Shown here piece after piece: positions 1-11,118 of a stretch of DNA of 64,000 nt (positions within the stretch are counted from its first letter, which is position 1; the number at the start of each line of letters is the position of its first letter). Both the position numbers and the translations under genes were made by a program. The notes below the pieces were generated by a model. The model ran no database searches. It was not told where the DNA came from and saw only the letters and a list, made by a program, of their open reading frames with translations. Source of the DNA: Malus domestica (lineage: Eukaryota; Streptophyta; Magnoliopsida; Rosales; Rosaceae); NCBI RefSeq assembly GCF_042453785.1, contig NC_091661.1, forward strand, positions 32,293,501-32,357,500, in the 5' to 3' direction.

Positions 1-389
1 TTGCTAGCCCATTATGAGATTAAACTCACCTCCTTTCCCTTTAGTATATATAATATCGCTTGTTACAAAAAAAAATCATTCGACAACTAATTTAATCACA
101 TTATTATATGCGTGCAAATTTATAACCGGCATTACATGCCTTTTAATATATTTTGAACGTGTTGCTAGCCTATTGTGAGATACTAATTTAAAAAAAACAC
201 AAAATCATTAATGATTAAAAAAAAATACTATTAAATTGACAAAAATACCCTTGCCTTTTTTGATGCATAATTTTGGGATACCTTTGAAGTTTATTGTTTT
301 AGGGACATTTTTGTCCAATTGATTTTTTGGTAAAGCATAATGACACCAAAACACTATTCAGCTTTTGTGTTCTCTTTATATATAGTAGA
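1..389. other. AT-rich intergenic DNA
   Basis: No gene is visible. The stretch is AT-rich with short A runs. Two similar phrases containing 'ttgctagcc' near 1 and 162 suggest a degraded short repeat. Confidence 0.5.
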
Positions 390-994
390 TAGATAGATAC
401 ATACATACGTACATTCACATATATGAATGAAATATTAATTTTGAGCTGCTCTGTAAAGCTCCAGCTCCAGGCTGACAACCACAACCCATTTGGCCTTTAA
501 TTTAAAAAAAAATAATAGTGCAATAAGTTATTCATTAAAAGGAATCCAAAAAAGAAACAAGATCCAATTACAATTAGTAAACCTATCATACAAACTAATT
601 ACAACGCCAAAACAACTGTGAATATATATGTCACCCACATCGACCCACCATACGAGAATTAATATGGGTCATGGGTCATGGGTCTCATGGGGGTGGAAAA
701 TGGAATCAAATCTTCATGATATATTACCATTAGTCTTTATTAGAAAAATACAATTCCCCGTCGTCGCGTCTCCTCCTTTATTTTCTTTACATAACTTTGT
801 TTTTCTTCTGACTTTATCCGAATTGTAGCAAGCTAAACTACATATACAAACCATCACTTCAAGAAACAAACGTTCAGAATTTTGCATCAACTTCATTTTC
901 ATATAAAAGAGAGGACATTATTGGAGATACAGAATGATATCTACAACTTGGCTAGAGTGCAAGAGCAAGACTGAATGAAATGATGAAACTTAAA

Positions 995-1825
995 TCAATC
1001 CTCATCGTACGAAACATGGAAACTGGTAGTGCAGCCGGATGCCTCAGGATCCTCAGCCCCACAACAGTCGTAGAACTTGGCAGCGTATGGCGGATCGTTG
1101 GGTCCCAATTCATAGTACCTTCAATCCAATCAAGAATAATAAAACATCGACCCAGTAAGGAAAGCTAGAAGCATAGTTATTGCAGACCAAGCTCTCTCTC
1201 CCAATATTTCTAGTCGACTGGAAAACATTCACAGTTTTCCATAACTAGTTCATGAAAGAGACAAACAACAATGGGACATATACACTTTCACTTGATCAAT
1301 CCTTTTCATCCGATCTATTATCCATTGAATCTTCAAGCCCAAGAAGAATAACTTGAGTATGAGAATATATGCTATCGCACACCCACACCCCATCCTAAAC
1401 TCCTGATTCCTGTCCGTGAATTGTGATATGCAACCCGAAATCGAAATCGAAATCCAAATCGAAATCCAAATCCAAATCCAAAGGGGGAAGAAAGTAGGTA
1501 AACCCACATGAATCAGAAACACAGATTATGCAAATTGGCATCCACTAGTTAGTTAAACAAAGACAAAATTTCTCACTCCAACCATCCACTGCACTAATCA
1601 AAGATCGAAACTCAACGAAATTAATTACTGTAAAAAAGAACTCATTGGAAAGGGGGGGAGAGAGGGGTCAGAGCTGTACCTTTTCTGGTCGTCGTGACGG
1701 CGACAGACGAAGAAAGAAGGGTGGAAGCGGCATGAGAGAGAGGTGTTAGAGGAGGCTCTGTAGCTTTCCTTGCACCTTTTGCATACCTTTCCCTTATCCT
1801 CCTCACTCCCACTCTTTTTCTCCAT
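995..1825 (-). CDS. Small Cys/His-rich (CHORD-like) protein, copy A
   Basis: The gene has two exons, 1825-1680 and 1118-995, joined by a GT-AG intron; the joined frame is 89 aa. Exon 1 encodes a charged start, then CKRC, a Ser-rich loop, C-RF-HP and VCRRHD. Exon 2 encodes YYELGPNDPPYAAKFYDCCG, then GCTTSFH and an acidic end. The spacing of Cys and His (C-C-C-HP-H-CC-C-H) resembles a zinc-binding CHORD-type fold, but I do not recognise a named gene. The frame is intact and nearly identical to copy B at 12602-13409, so both could be expressed. Splice junctions follow the GT-AG rule and the reading phase (2/1) matches across them. The biochemical role is unknown. Confidence 0.8.
1436..1484. repeat. 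Hexamer microsatellite (GAAATC/CAAATC)n in intron
   Basis: About eight units of a six-base repeat lie in the intron of the small Cys/His gene. The matching site in copy B (about 13044-13075) has about five pure GAAATC units, so the array changed length after the duplication. Confidence 0.8.
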
Positions 1826-2558
1826 CTCTCTCTATTCTTTAGATACGGTGGCAAAGAAAATTGCAAACAATTGATATGAAACCCGTTAAAGAAATTTGCA
1901 ATATAAGGAAATTCCACACATAATGTCACTTATTTTATTGTTGCGAGCAAAAATGCATTAATAAAAAAAAATAAATTCACTCACCATCAAGTTGAATAAT
2001 TTTGATTTAATTTATTTGTTACATAAATCTTAAAATTTAAAATAAATCTAAGGGTTGATATCACCACCACTTTATAGTGGTAGGGCAAAAATGCACTCAT
2101 GACAAAATCCAAGTCTTCCATCCAACCAAGGAAGAACGCATAGCCGGCCACTTGGCCAAGCGTCCCAGCCATCGTTTTAATATTTTCATTAAAAAGAAAT
2201 CCCATTACAATTACGCAAAATTAAGCTACTATGTACTATACAATACAAGACATAGTCCAGTGAGTGTACGCATTACGATAAATGTAAAATCTTGACAACA
2301 AATATGGATCGCACTGAATACACATAATTTATTTTATCATCCTAACAGAATTACAGATAAATTTTTTTTTTACTCTAGCTCAGTACCTACACCAACCAAG
2401 AAAGCATAAAAAACACAGCAACAAGTGGCTTTTCTAATAACCAAACAGCCCTACGAAATGCATTACTCAAACACATAAATATGTATACCACTACTACTAT
2501 GACAGCAGCACCCCTGCCCTTCCTTCATAAACATCTCTTTTGGACAATAACATTTAGA
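1826..2558. other. Intergenic region between Cys/His gene and VHA-H remnant
   Basis: No gene is seen. It holds the promoter side of the Cys/His gene, including a CT-rich leader near 1822-1840, and the 3' flank of the VHA-H remnant. It is partly alignable with 13410-14208. Confidence 0.5.
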
Positions 2559-4239
2559 CTAAAAAACGCTGCCCCATTGCTCCGCTCCGCCATTCAAAGG
2601 AATGCATCTATAAGCCTGCAAAACGCTAGCATACCTGGCACCTAGGAAAAGCCTTTGGATACATAGCAGTGCATTTTTGGTGACCTCGGCACTCTCATGA
2701 TTCATCAGTTTTATCACACGTTCCTTGGCCTTGAGGTCCGTCCCTATGCTACTTCCAGCCGGACGCTGCTGGACAAACACTGAGATATCAAAGCAGGCTA
2801 CGGCCAATGCCCTAGGATCACTGGATGTATCCAAGATAGTAATCAGGACTCTTAGAATCTGCAAGACAAGGTCATGCATTATTAGTACTACGGAAGCCAC
2901 AAGCTTATTCAAAAGATTACTCAAGAGTCAACAGCATTGGGATCTGCAATTACTTTCACCATATAATTTAATACTGCCTTCATAACCAAGTAAATGGACC
3001 CAATTTACTACCACTTTTCCATGGAATGGAAGCCAACACTGTCTTGGAAAAAGAGAGCTATCCAGGAAATCACAAACAAAACACAAGAACCACCTTGAGT
3101 AGCTACCACCAAGTTACTTTCACCAACACTTTCTGGATGATCTACTTCAGACCCTCTTCCAGTTGATTTAATCCCTCCAGGAGATCCCACAAGAAGCTTC
3201 ATTTCATTAGGGAAACTACACCAATGATTTATGGTTTAAAAGAACGCATGTACAAGAACAACAATAGCTCCATGAGCTAGTTGGTTCCTTTCATTTAACT
3301 TGTTATACTAAGTTAGCTTAAATGCCTTACTTCCAGTCCGACCACATAAAATACAAACTATCAAAAGAGGCATACAGCCTATTGGTTTCCCACCTCCTCA
3401 CTCCATGCTTGTGCTTTCAAATTCTGAATGATTTGTGGCAGTCCAAGGTCCACCATTTGAGCGCCAAATGTCCCTTTTGAGAGCAAGTTCCTCAGGGTCA
3501 AAACAACAACTCTGACAACCTACCATGAATAACCAACCCATATTACAAATAAAAGATGAATTTACATGTACTCCACTGTTACAAGGATAAGTTTAACATG
3601 GACAAGTATACACAAATTAATTTACACATGTTAATCTCGAAGGAAACAATATAGCATCCCAAAAGTCAAGATCCTCACCTTCTCCTTTGTGGAATTCTTG
3701 ACAACTTCTATGATTCTTGGAAGAGTTCTAGAAGTAGCTAGATGCATAAACATGTTTCATAAAAAAGCTGTTTGAGACAAAATATATTGTCAATAAAAAT
3801 TTCACAAAGTCAAGAAACTAAGAGTCACCTAAATAGATTGTTGGGTGGAAGCCGGAGAAATTAAGGGAACAAGCAACCTCACCCATCTAACTGAACAAAG
3901 GAAAATTTAAGGTTCCTTTAGTAAGGCTGCAAGGCAATTGATGGCAGTTGGGATACCACGACAGGGATGGGAAGGCTTCTTCAACTGCAAATTACATATA
4001 CCATAAAAAGCATGCTTAGACAACCAATATCATCCAAACTGAAAACCACCAAGTGATAGCTGCGATATCAACAGAATAACTGATTGAATTCGAGGAAATG
4101 TAGAAACCACTGGTCAAACAACTTTTTAAGTACTCTATTTCCTAGGCACCGAAAATGAAAGAGTAACCCAGTTGCATTTAGTAGAATGTGTAACCCGAAG
4201 CTGAAAGCATACCCGTGCACAAAGCCATTCCACCAATCC
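2559..4239 (-). pseudogene. V-ATPase subunit H, truncated duplicate
   Basis: This is a broken copy of the gene at 14209-17422. It keeps exon 11 (2858-2559), a short piece of exon 10 (about 3190-3118), exon 9 (about 3519-3393), a shortened exon 8, exon 7 (3984-3829) and the last few codons of exon 6. Exons 1-5 are absent. The normal TAG stop has become TAT, adding about 18 residues before the next stop. The last codon of exon 7 is TAG instead of CAG, and two small deletions shift frame within exon 7. Exon 10 has lost the segment encoding the second half. It cannot make a working subunit; antisense or chimeric transcripts remain possible. Confidence 0.93.
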
Positions 4240-4673
4240 AGGAGTTCAATAATATCAAATACGGAGGGGTGATTGATCAAAGCAAAAGATACAAGTTCAT
4301 GTCCACACCACTCCTTGGGACAAATAACAAATAACAATGATATATTTATGTTTTTTTTATATATCTCCATTTGAAACAGATGAAAGCACATCAAGATACA
4401 AGTTCATGTTACCACTCCTTCCACAATATCTATGTAAGATTGTAGAAGGGAGAAGGAATAACCAAATGAAAGTCCCATCACATACAAGATACTGCCCAGA
4501 TCGGAAATCAAATATTAAAAATAAAAAACCCTAAACATAATACAAACTTTTTCATTCTTAACCTATTCTGAAAATCAGCACCAAAAAATGAAAATCAAAC
4601 CCATGAAACAATTTCCAGTGAATTAACCTGCCTTCTGCCTTCTAGCTGAGCACAATTCATGCAACAACCTTCT
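4240..4673. other. WEB gene 3' flank / duplication junction
   Basis: There is no gene. A phrase beginning 'gatacaagttcatgt' occurs twice (near 4288 and 4394), suggesting a small internal duplication. The 3' untranslated region of the WEB gene probably lies at the right end. Confidence 0.45.
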
Positions 4674-7600
4674 CTACTTCTGGTTGTTGCTTGTGCCCTT
4701 CTTCTTCAGTAGGCTTCCGAACTTGCGGAGTAAAGGCTTCTTCTTCTTCTGTTGCTTTGATGGAGAGGTCCTGCTTTCGTCCACACATTCCGTTGAAGTT
4801 ACTCCATTTATCTCATCAAACCCCTCGCCACCCCCCACCTTTGACTCCACTTCCTCTTCAAACGATTCCTGCTCTTGTTCCCTCTCCAGCGAGAATTCCT
4901 TCTTTTCAATCTTGCAGCTCTCCCACATCTTATACTCCACCTCTACTGATTCATCTTCCTTCTCTTTGCTCTCATCTTCTTTTGGTTTGCCCTTCACATT
5001 ATCACTTTTAGCGTAGTCCATTTCCTCAGCCTTGCCATTAATGACAACATTATTATTCTCTTCCCATAAGCTTTCCTTCTTGTGCTCCTCACCTTGACTT
5101 GGTGCAAGGTCCATTTTCTGTTTCTCTTCTCCTCCATGCCCATTCTCTTCAGAGAATTCAACTACCTTTGGAAGCAAATCATAGTCTTTCTCACTATCTG
5201 TCAGCTCACCATTTTCCTTGGCTCGCTTCTTCGCTACAGCTTCTTCCAGTAACCTAGACAATTCCCCAACCTTTTTAAGAGAAGCTGCCTCCTTGTCTTG
5301 GAGTTCATCGTTTTCGTGAACAATACACTGGAACTCATTTTCTTTGTCCAATATGCTTTCCTTTAATTTCATGTTCTCGGCCTTTGCTTCTGCAAGAGCT
5401 TCCTGCAAATAGATCACTTCAGATTCAACTTCGTTCAGACTCTCTTTCAACTGGGCTTCTTCGTCCTTCAAAGCACAAGCTTCTTCATTGGATTTTGTGA
5501 GCAAATTTTGCAGCCTGCTTATTTCTTTTTCCTTCAAAGAGTTTTCTTCTTCTGAATGTTTCACCCAATTCGCCAGGTGAAGTTCTCTCTTCTCCCAGTC
5601 GGCCTTTGCGTTTTGGAATTCAGTCTTGCATTGTTCAAGGTTACTTGTAACAAGATAGACTTCGTGTTTTGCATCATCAAGCATGCCTTCATACTTTTCG
5701 TTGGTTGCTTTCAAGACCATTTTCAGGTCTTCTATCTGCGACTTGTTACTCTCAAGCTCAGCTTGATTAGACAGCAGCTTTTCTTTGGCTTCTCTTGCTT
5801 CTGCGGAGACTTCATGTAAGGCGGAAGCTAAGCTTTCCATTGCTTTCTTGCTCTTCTCTTCTTCATCCCTAGAATTTTCCAACTCATTTATGAGTTTGTT
5901 TTTCTCTTCTAATAGGGTTTGAATACTGGATGAGGCAAGCTTCTTATTGCTTAAAGCCTGCATTTTCTCCTCCTTCAGAGTTTCAAGCTCAGACTTAAGC
6001 GACTCAACCATTTTCGCCATTTCATAATTTTCTCTTTTGGCCATCTCAAGACAAAGTTCTGAGTCCTCAAGATCCCCTCTATGTCTTCCAATTGTAATTT
6101 CCAGCAAGCTGACCTTCCCTTTAAGAGCAGAAATTTCAGATTCTGCATCATGCAACAACTCATTGTTTCCCTCGAGTTGTTTCATGACTGAATCTAAAGA
6201 CTCTGATGCAGACCTCTCCAACTTATTTGCTTCTTCAACCTGCATCTCTAATTCCTCAACCCTAATTTTCCACTCCTCAACTACACTACGTGCATAAGAT
6301 TCAGCCATCTTGGCTGATTCTAGCTCAACGTTGAGCTGTTCAATGGAAGCCTCTTTCTCTATTAATCTCTCCTTGTAACCTTTTGCTTTATCAAGCTCTT
6401 GTTTGAGAGAATCTACCTCCGATTTAAGGCTTACCACCATCTTGTTGCTCTCGCTAGCCTCTGTTTCAAGCTTTGCATCTAGTAATGCCCTTAACTGAGC
6501 CAACTCAGCTAAAAGAATCTCCACCTTATTGGCATGGATCTCGGCAATCTTGGTTGCATCATCAGCATGAGTCAGTGCCTGGTTTTTGGCATCACAGGTC
6601 ATGGTCAGTTCTTGCTTCACCCTTTGAAGTTCCTGAGTGGTAGAGAGTAGAGTGGACACATCCAGAGCATGTTGGTTCCTCACAGCTTCAAGCTCTTTCA
6701 CCCATTCCTCTTCCTTCTTTTGGGATGCTTCGATTCCTGCCTGCTCCAACTCAACAGCGCGAAACTTCTCAATTTCAGAATTGTCCTCGGCTCGCTTTTG
6801 AGCCACCAAAGCCTCTCTGAGTTTCTCATGTGCCTCATCGGCCACTTTCTGCGCTTCTTTCAATTCGTCAATTGCTTTTGCCTTCTCTTTCTCAATCAAA
6901 ATTATCTGCTCCTTTGCCTTCTTCAGATCTTCCTGAACAAGACCTAATTGAGCCTGTATCTCTGATCCCTTTGCAACCCGTGTCGGTTGTTTCTGAAAAC
7001 AATATAAAGCAACAATGTGGATCAAAATACACAAATAACAACTGGTTTCATCCCTTACGTTTGCTGTATTAAGTTCAAAGGAACTAAATGAAATGTAGTA
7101 ACGAAAAAGAAAATAGAAGCCTGCAAGTAGGTGTAGTTGGTAAAAGTAAAACTCACTTCAGGGGGGGTGGAGGTGGGGGTAGTGATCTTGGGTGACCGAC
7201 GCTCAAGGGCGGGCTTGGATTTGACAGAGCGCGGGGAGCGATCAACTGAAAGGCGAGAATTTTGCAAAGGTGAAGGTGAATCGGATTCGGATTTAGCAAC
7301 TCCCCGGCCGAGTTTACTAAGTCGAGGTGGAGGGGTTGCTGCTGGTGATGCTTTTTTAGGAGTATCAGATACAGTAGATCTGTTCAAGTATATCAACAAG
7401 AAGAAACCATATTACTGAACATCAAACAAAACAATGCAAACATAACCAATAAAAAAATAGATGGATCAGCCACAAAATTTGGAAATTTATAACCAACACA
7501 CACACAAAAACACAGAGACAGACAGAAAAAAATGTAGATGTGAAAATATGGCATGAGTTGTTCAACAACAGATCCAAAAATAAGTACAAGCCAAGTGCAA

Positions 7601-7903
7601 AAAGAACCAACCAATTTGGAACCAACGAAAGTAAAAGGTTGAAAATTGGAGCAAATATCAGAGTATTTTTGTTGGGTTACAAGCAAATATTAGATTTTGA
7701 GTTGAAGAGAAGAGGAGAAAAATGATGTAGTGGTAGTGGAGATGATAAAAGCAGATCCGTGGCGCGCACTAATCGGGAAATGGAGAAGAAAATCCGAAAT
7801 GGAAAAGGACATACATCAAATCCGAAAACACAAAATCTAAAATCAGATCTCCATCTCAGTCTCAGAGAGAGAGAGAGTAGACTTACTTGGGCTTGGAAGA
7901 CAT
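4674..7903 (-). CDS. WEB-family coiled-coil protein (At3g02930-like)
   Basis: There are three coding exons: 7903-7887 (17 nt), 7379-7157 and 6992-4674. The joined frame is exactly 853 codons (852 aa) with correct phase at both GT-AG introns. Residues 1-80 are basic and Ser/Pro-rich, with a phrase around SDSPSPLQNSRLSVDRSP that is typical of the WEB family (WEAK CHLOROPLAST MOVEMENT UNDER BLUE LIGHT, DUF827). Residues about 85-660 are almost continuous heptad coiled coil. The C-terminal part is very acidic and ends in a Lys-rich tail (KKKKPLLRKFGSLLKKKG). Known relatives act as long coiled-coil scaffolds in blue-light chloroplast movement; some are predicted plastid-targeted. The start is chosen because ATG at 7903 opens MSSKPK, a usual beginning for this group. 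The exact partner and role of this member are inferred. Confidence 0.92.
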
Positions 7904-8505
7904 GGCGGAGGTAATGGAAGAAGAACGGGGTAAAGTGGAGGAGGAAGAGGAGTGGTACTGGTAGCAGTGGAGCACTTGGATTGATTGGAAATGGGGTTAA
8001 AGACGGTGTTGGGATTGTGCTGTCTAATTAATTATGATGCTCTCTCTCCCTCAGTGTGTGTAATTTGCAATTTGTTCATGGCGGATAACATGTTGCTATA
8101 TTTTCCTTGTTAGTGAAAAATAAAGTAAACTCTAAAAAAGGAGCATAAAGGAGATGAAGCAGGAAGAGGCAACGGGAGTTGGACTTGGACAATTGGACTG
8201 ACTAGAAGTGACGAGGAACCGAAACCAGGAGGAATTTACACAAGAAAATGGTATTTAGGTCGGTTCTCTCAACTGTCATGGGCCCTGGCCATACACACAA
8301 ACACTGCACAACTCAGCTTCCACTTTTTACTTCGTAGTTGGACTCTCTCACTATTTGTTTCTTTTTCTTTCATCACCCGACATGCTAGTGTGATATTCAT
8401 ACATTTTTTTTCTTATACTTTTTAAATTTTTGACCATTGAATCATAAAAATTGATCTAATAACAGAAATTAACAAGAGTTATGTGAAAAGTCAAAAAGTT
8501 GTGCA
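7904..8505. other. WEB gene 5' region
   Basis: A GA/CT-rich leader (around 7864-7876 and 8041-8052) lies next to the WEB start, as is common in plant 5' untranslated regions. Nothing else is recognisable before the transposon border at 8506. Confidence 0.4.
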
Positions 8506-8796
8506 TAGGGCGCGTTTGGTACGCGGGACGGGACGGAACAGGGTGGAACGAGGCGTTCCGTTCCGCGTTTGGTACGCCTAAAATGAGTGGGACGAGGCGT
8601 TCCACGGGACAAGTTTTTCATGATTTTTGGTTCCACCTCCCACCCCTGGAACGGGTTGTTCCACGTCCGTGGGACAGAAAACTTTAACATTTTAGGACAA
8701 AAATGCCCCTTGTCTTTTTCAAAATTTACAGCATCAAAATCAAATAACAAACCCTAAAAACTATTTCTCTTCTTCTCAGCCGCTGTGAACACCTTT

Positions 8797-8985
8797 GCAA
8801 CCTCCCTCCTCATCTTCTTCCGTGTAGCCTCTTCACCTCTGCATCTCCCCTTCGTAACCTTCCTCCTCGTCTTTTTCCGTGTAGCATCTTCACCTCTGCA
8901 TCTCCCATTCGCAACCTTTATCCTCGTCCTCTTCCGTGTAGCAGCTCTACATCTCCCATTCGCAACTCTTCCGTGTAGCAGCTTT
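8797..8985 (+). repeat. Tandem repeat (~58 bp) in captured leader
   Basis: About three copies of a CT-rich unit containing 'ttccgtgtagca' and 'cacctctgcatctccc' lie upstream of the captured importin-alpha ATG. It resembles an expanded 5' untranslated region. The open frame across it is a by-product of the repeat. Confidence 0.7.
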
Positions 8986-9034
8986 CCCTATCTCTCTCTC
9001 CTAGGGCTTCCGATTCTTGATTTGAATTGAAAAT

Positions 9035-9262
9035 ATGTCGTTGAGGCCGAACGCGAGGGCGGAGGTCAGCCAGAACAGGTACAAGGTGGCTGTGGACGCG
9101 GAGGAGGGGCGGCGTCGGAGGGAGGACAACATGGTGGAGATCAGGAAGAACCGTCGAGAAGAGAGCCTCCAGAAGAAGCGCCGCGAGGGGCTTCAACCTC
9201 AGCAGTTGTCCTCCAGTCTTCACTCCTCCGGTCTGGATAAGAAGATGAAACCTAATGTTTGA
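9035..9262 (+). pseudogene. Captured importin-alpha exon 1 (IBB domain)
   Basis: The 75-codon frame starts MSLRPNAR and contains NRYKVAVDAEEGRRRREDN, EIRKNRREESLQKKRREGLQ: the basic importin-beta-binding domain at the N terminus of plant importin alpha. The armadillo repeats that should follow are absent. The sequence runs into intron-like DNA and then the transposon end. The canonical double Arg before NRYKV is replaced by SQ. It is preceded by leader-like DNA, so it appears to have been captured with its 5' untranslated region. If expressed it would be a free IBB peptide able in principle to bind importin beta; expression is unknown. Confidence 0.85.
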
Positions 9263-10126
9263 TTTTTGGCTGATTTGGGGGTTTGATTGAATTGATTTGT
9301 AGGGTTTGTTAAATTGGGATTTTACTGATTAAGATGAATGTACGCTCTTGGTCACTTTGTGTTTTATTGGATTTGGATTGATTAATTGGTTACTGTGTTT
9401 ATCAAATACATTCAATTTTAATTCAGGCGTTTAGCAAAAGTAATTCGGATTTTCAAATTTAACAAAAAACCAATTTAAATAAGCAGAATTTTTGTTCACT
9501 GGATGCGGGAGAACTCGCTTACCAGGTGCGGTGATGGTGGAGATGGCGGGTTGTGGTGGGTGAGAGAATAGAAGGGGTGGCGATGAGTGTTGGGTTTGGA
9601 GGGTGAGAGAAGAGAGTGGAACGAAGAAGAAGCAGCAGTGGCGATGTTCTGTGCGTAAGAAGGGTTTTGGGTATTTTAGTTATTTTAATCTTTTGGTTCC
9701 GTTCCGTCCATGTGTTACCAAACGCAAGATGGAACAACCGTCATGTTCCGTCCCGCGCGTACCAAACATAACACAGAACATCCGTTCCGTCCCGTTCCGT
9801 CCAGTTCCGTCCCGTTCCGTCCCGTCCCGTCCCGTCCGCATACCAAACGCTACCAGATTGCACACCCTTCAGTAAAAACGAATACGAGTAGGAGACTGGG
9901 TCCTCCTTATTTGTAAACAACTGAAATTTATCAGAGAATTAATGCTTTTTTTTTTTGGGTAAAAAAGTATATTGCTCCTGTATAATAGCCAAAAGAAGTA
10001 TAATTTGAATTCACGGCCAAAGAAATAAAAATTAAAAGTGGATGGAACACTTTCGCTGTTTTCTTTCCCTTTTTTAGTCTTTCTTTATTTTAATAAAAAT
10101 AAATGACATGTTTACTACAAAGAAGA

Positions 10127-10581
10127 AGAGTAAATTGTAGCAATGATCTCTCAACTTTAATCAAATTGGAGCAATGGTCGCTCAACTAAAAATTCATTAC
10201 CATTGATCCCTCAACTTATCAAAATGTGTAGCTATAGTCATTTTTATCAATTTCATCAAAATTTTGTCAAAATAAGTTATGTTAGAATAACCATTTATAT
10301 AATTAGGGTCTCTCAACTCATCAAAGTGTGTAATTATGGTCATTTTCGTCAACTACGTCAAAGTTTTTGTCAAAACGAGTCCATTGCTACAATTAGATTA
10401 AAGTTAATGAACTATTTCTCCAGTTGAATTAAAGTTGAAAGACCAATAATAATGAATTTTTAATTGAGGGACTATAATTGCACGTTTTGATAAGTTGAAT
10501 GACTAATGGTAATGGATTTTTAATTAAGTGATCATTGCTCTAATTGAGTTAAAGTTAAGGAATGATAACTACAATTTACTC
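10127..10581. mobile_element. Fold-back MITE (Mutator-type), 455 bp
   Basis: The left half (from AGAGTAAATTGTAG) and right half (to CTACAATTTACTC) are long imperfect inverted repeats of about 200 bp. The flanks CAAAGAAGA and CAAAGAATA form a 9-bp target duplication with one mismatch, as expected for Mutator-like elements. It has no coding capacity. Confidence 0.8.
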
Positions 10582-10987
10582 CAAAGAATAAACACTATAA
10601 TTTTTACTAACGTCTTTACAAACAACTAAGAAATGTGGAGTCCCATAGGATTTGTGTATTAGGCAATACTTCAAAATTAAAGATATTCTGTTAATATATG
10701 GGCGTTCTCTTGTATTCGTTTTTTCTCATTCTTCATTGCTTCTCTTACATGTTTCTTCTCATTTCCATAGTAGACATCCGAGAAATCTCATATCATGTGT
10801 GTACACTTTCCAAATTGTAGACTGGAATATTGCCTTCCAAGGTTGACCTATTAAAAGAATTATCCGAGAAAAAAAAAATATTAGGTGGCCGCCTAGGGGT
10901 TCCAAAAAAAATTTATTTTATATGGTTGGGTAATGAAATATCAATTATTCATTTGTTGTGTTATGGTGGAAAACATCAGTTGTTTTA

Positions 10988-11110
10988 AAGGAAAACTAAT
11001 GAAAATAACTTGAAAACTTTGAGTTTTAACGATAAGGACAAAATAAAGAGTAAAGTAAATAGTATCAGGAATACCTTGAACAGTACTATAAGCTTTTCGT
11101 TAAACTTTCC
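10988..11110. mobile_element. Short MITE, family member 1
   Basis: A 123-bp element begins AAGGAAAACTAATG and ends CTTTCC, flanked by a perfect 8-bp duplication TTGTTTTA. The same family occurs at 24827-24981 and 59464-59618. The central part is shorter than in the other two. Confidence 0.88.
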
Positions 11111-11118
11111 TTGTTTTA

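Larger units (their letters stand above)
390..4239. repeat. Direct segmental duplication, copy A
   Basis: This block aligns in the same orientation with 12020-16235. It carries the same two genes in the same order: the small Cys/His gene and the 3' part of V-ATPase subunit H. The left limit is fuzzy, in a 'catacata' tract. The right limit is sharp: identity stops after 'caccaatcc' at 4239, matching 16235. Differences include many substitutions, loss of part of VHA-H exon 10 and a ~38-bp loss in exon 8. The WEB gene lies between the two copies. Confidence 0.9.
8506..9855. mobile_element. Non-autonomous TIR element (hAT-like) carrying an importin-alpha fragment
   Basis: The two ends form an imperfect inverted repeat. 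The left begins TAGGGCGCGTTTGGTACG and the right reads, on the opposite strand, TGGTAGCGTTTGGTATG. Both are followed by arrays of GGACGG/GGAACGG units. Between them is unrelated host-like sequence with an importin-alpha exon. No transposase is present. The flanking octamers (GTTGTGCA and GATTGCAC) match poorly, so the superfamily is uncertain; hAT is the best guess from the TAGGG-type end. Confidence 0.7.

Noticed and set aside
4684-5016. Plus-strand frames opposite the WEB gene
   Set aside because: They mirror the acidic, low-complexity coding strand and have no features of their own.
9680-9865. Arg/Gly/Thr-rich frames at the right end of the importin-capturing element
   Set aside because: They are translations of the GGACGG/GGAACGG subterminal array.
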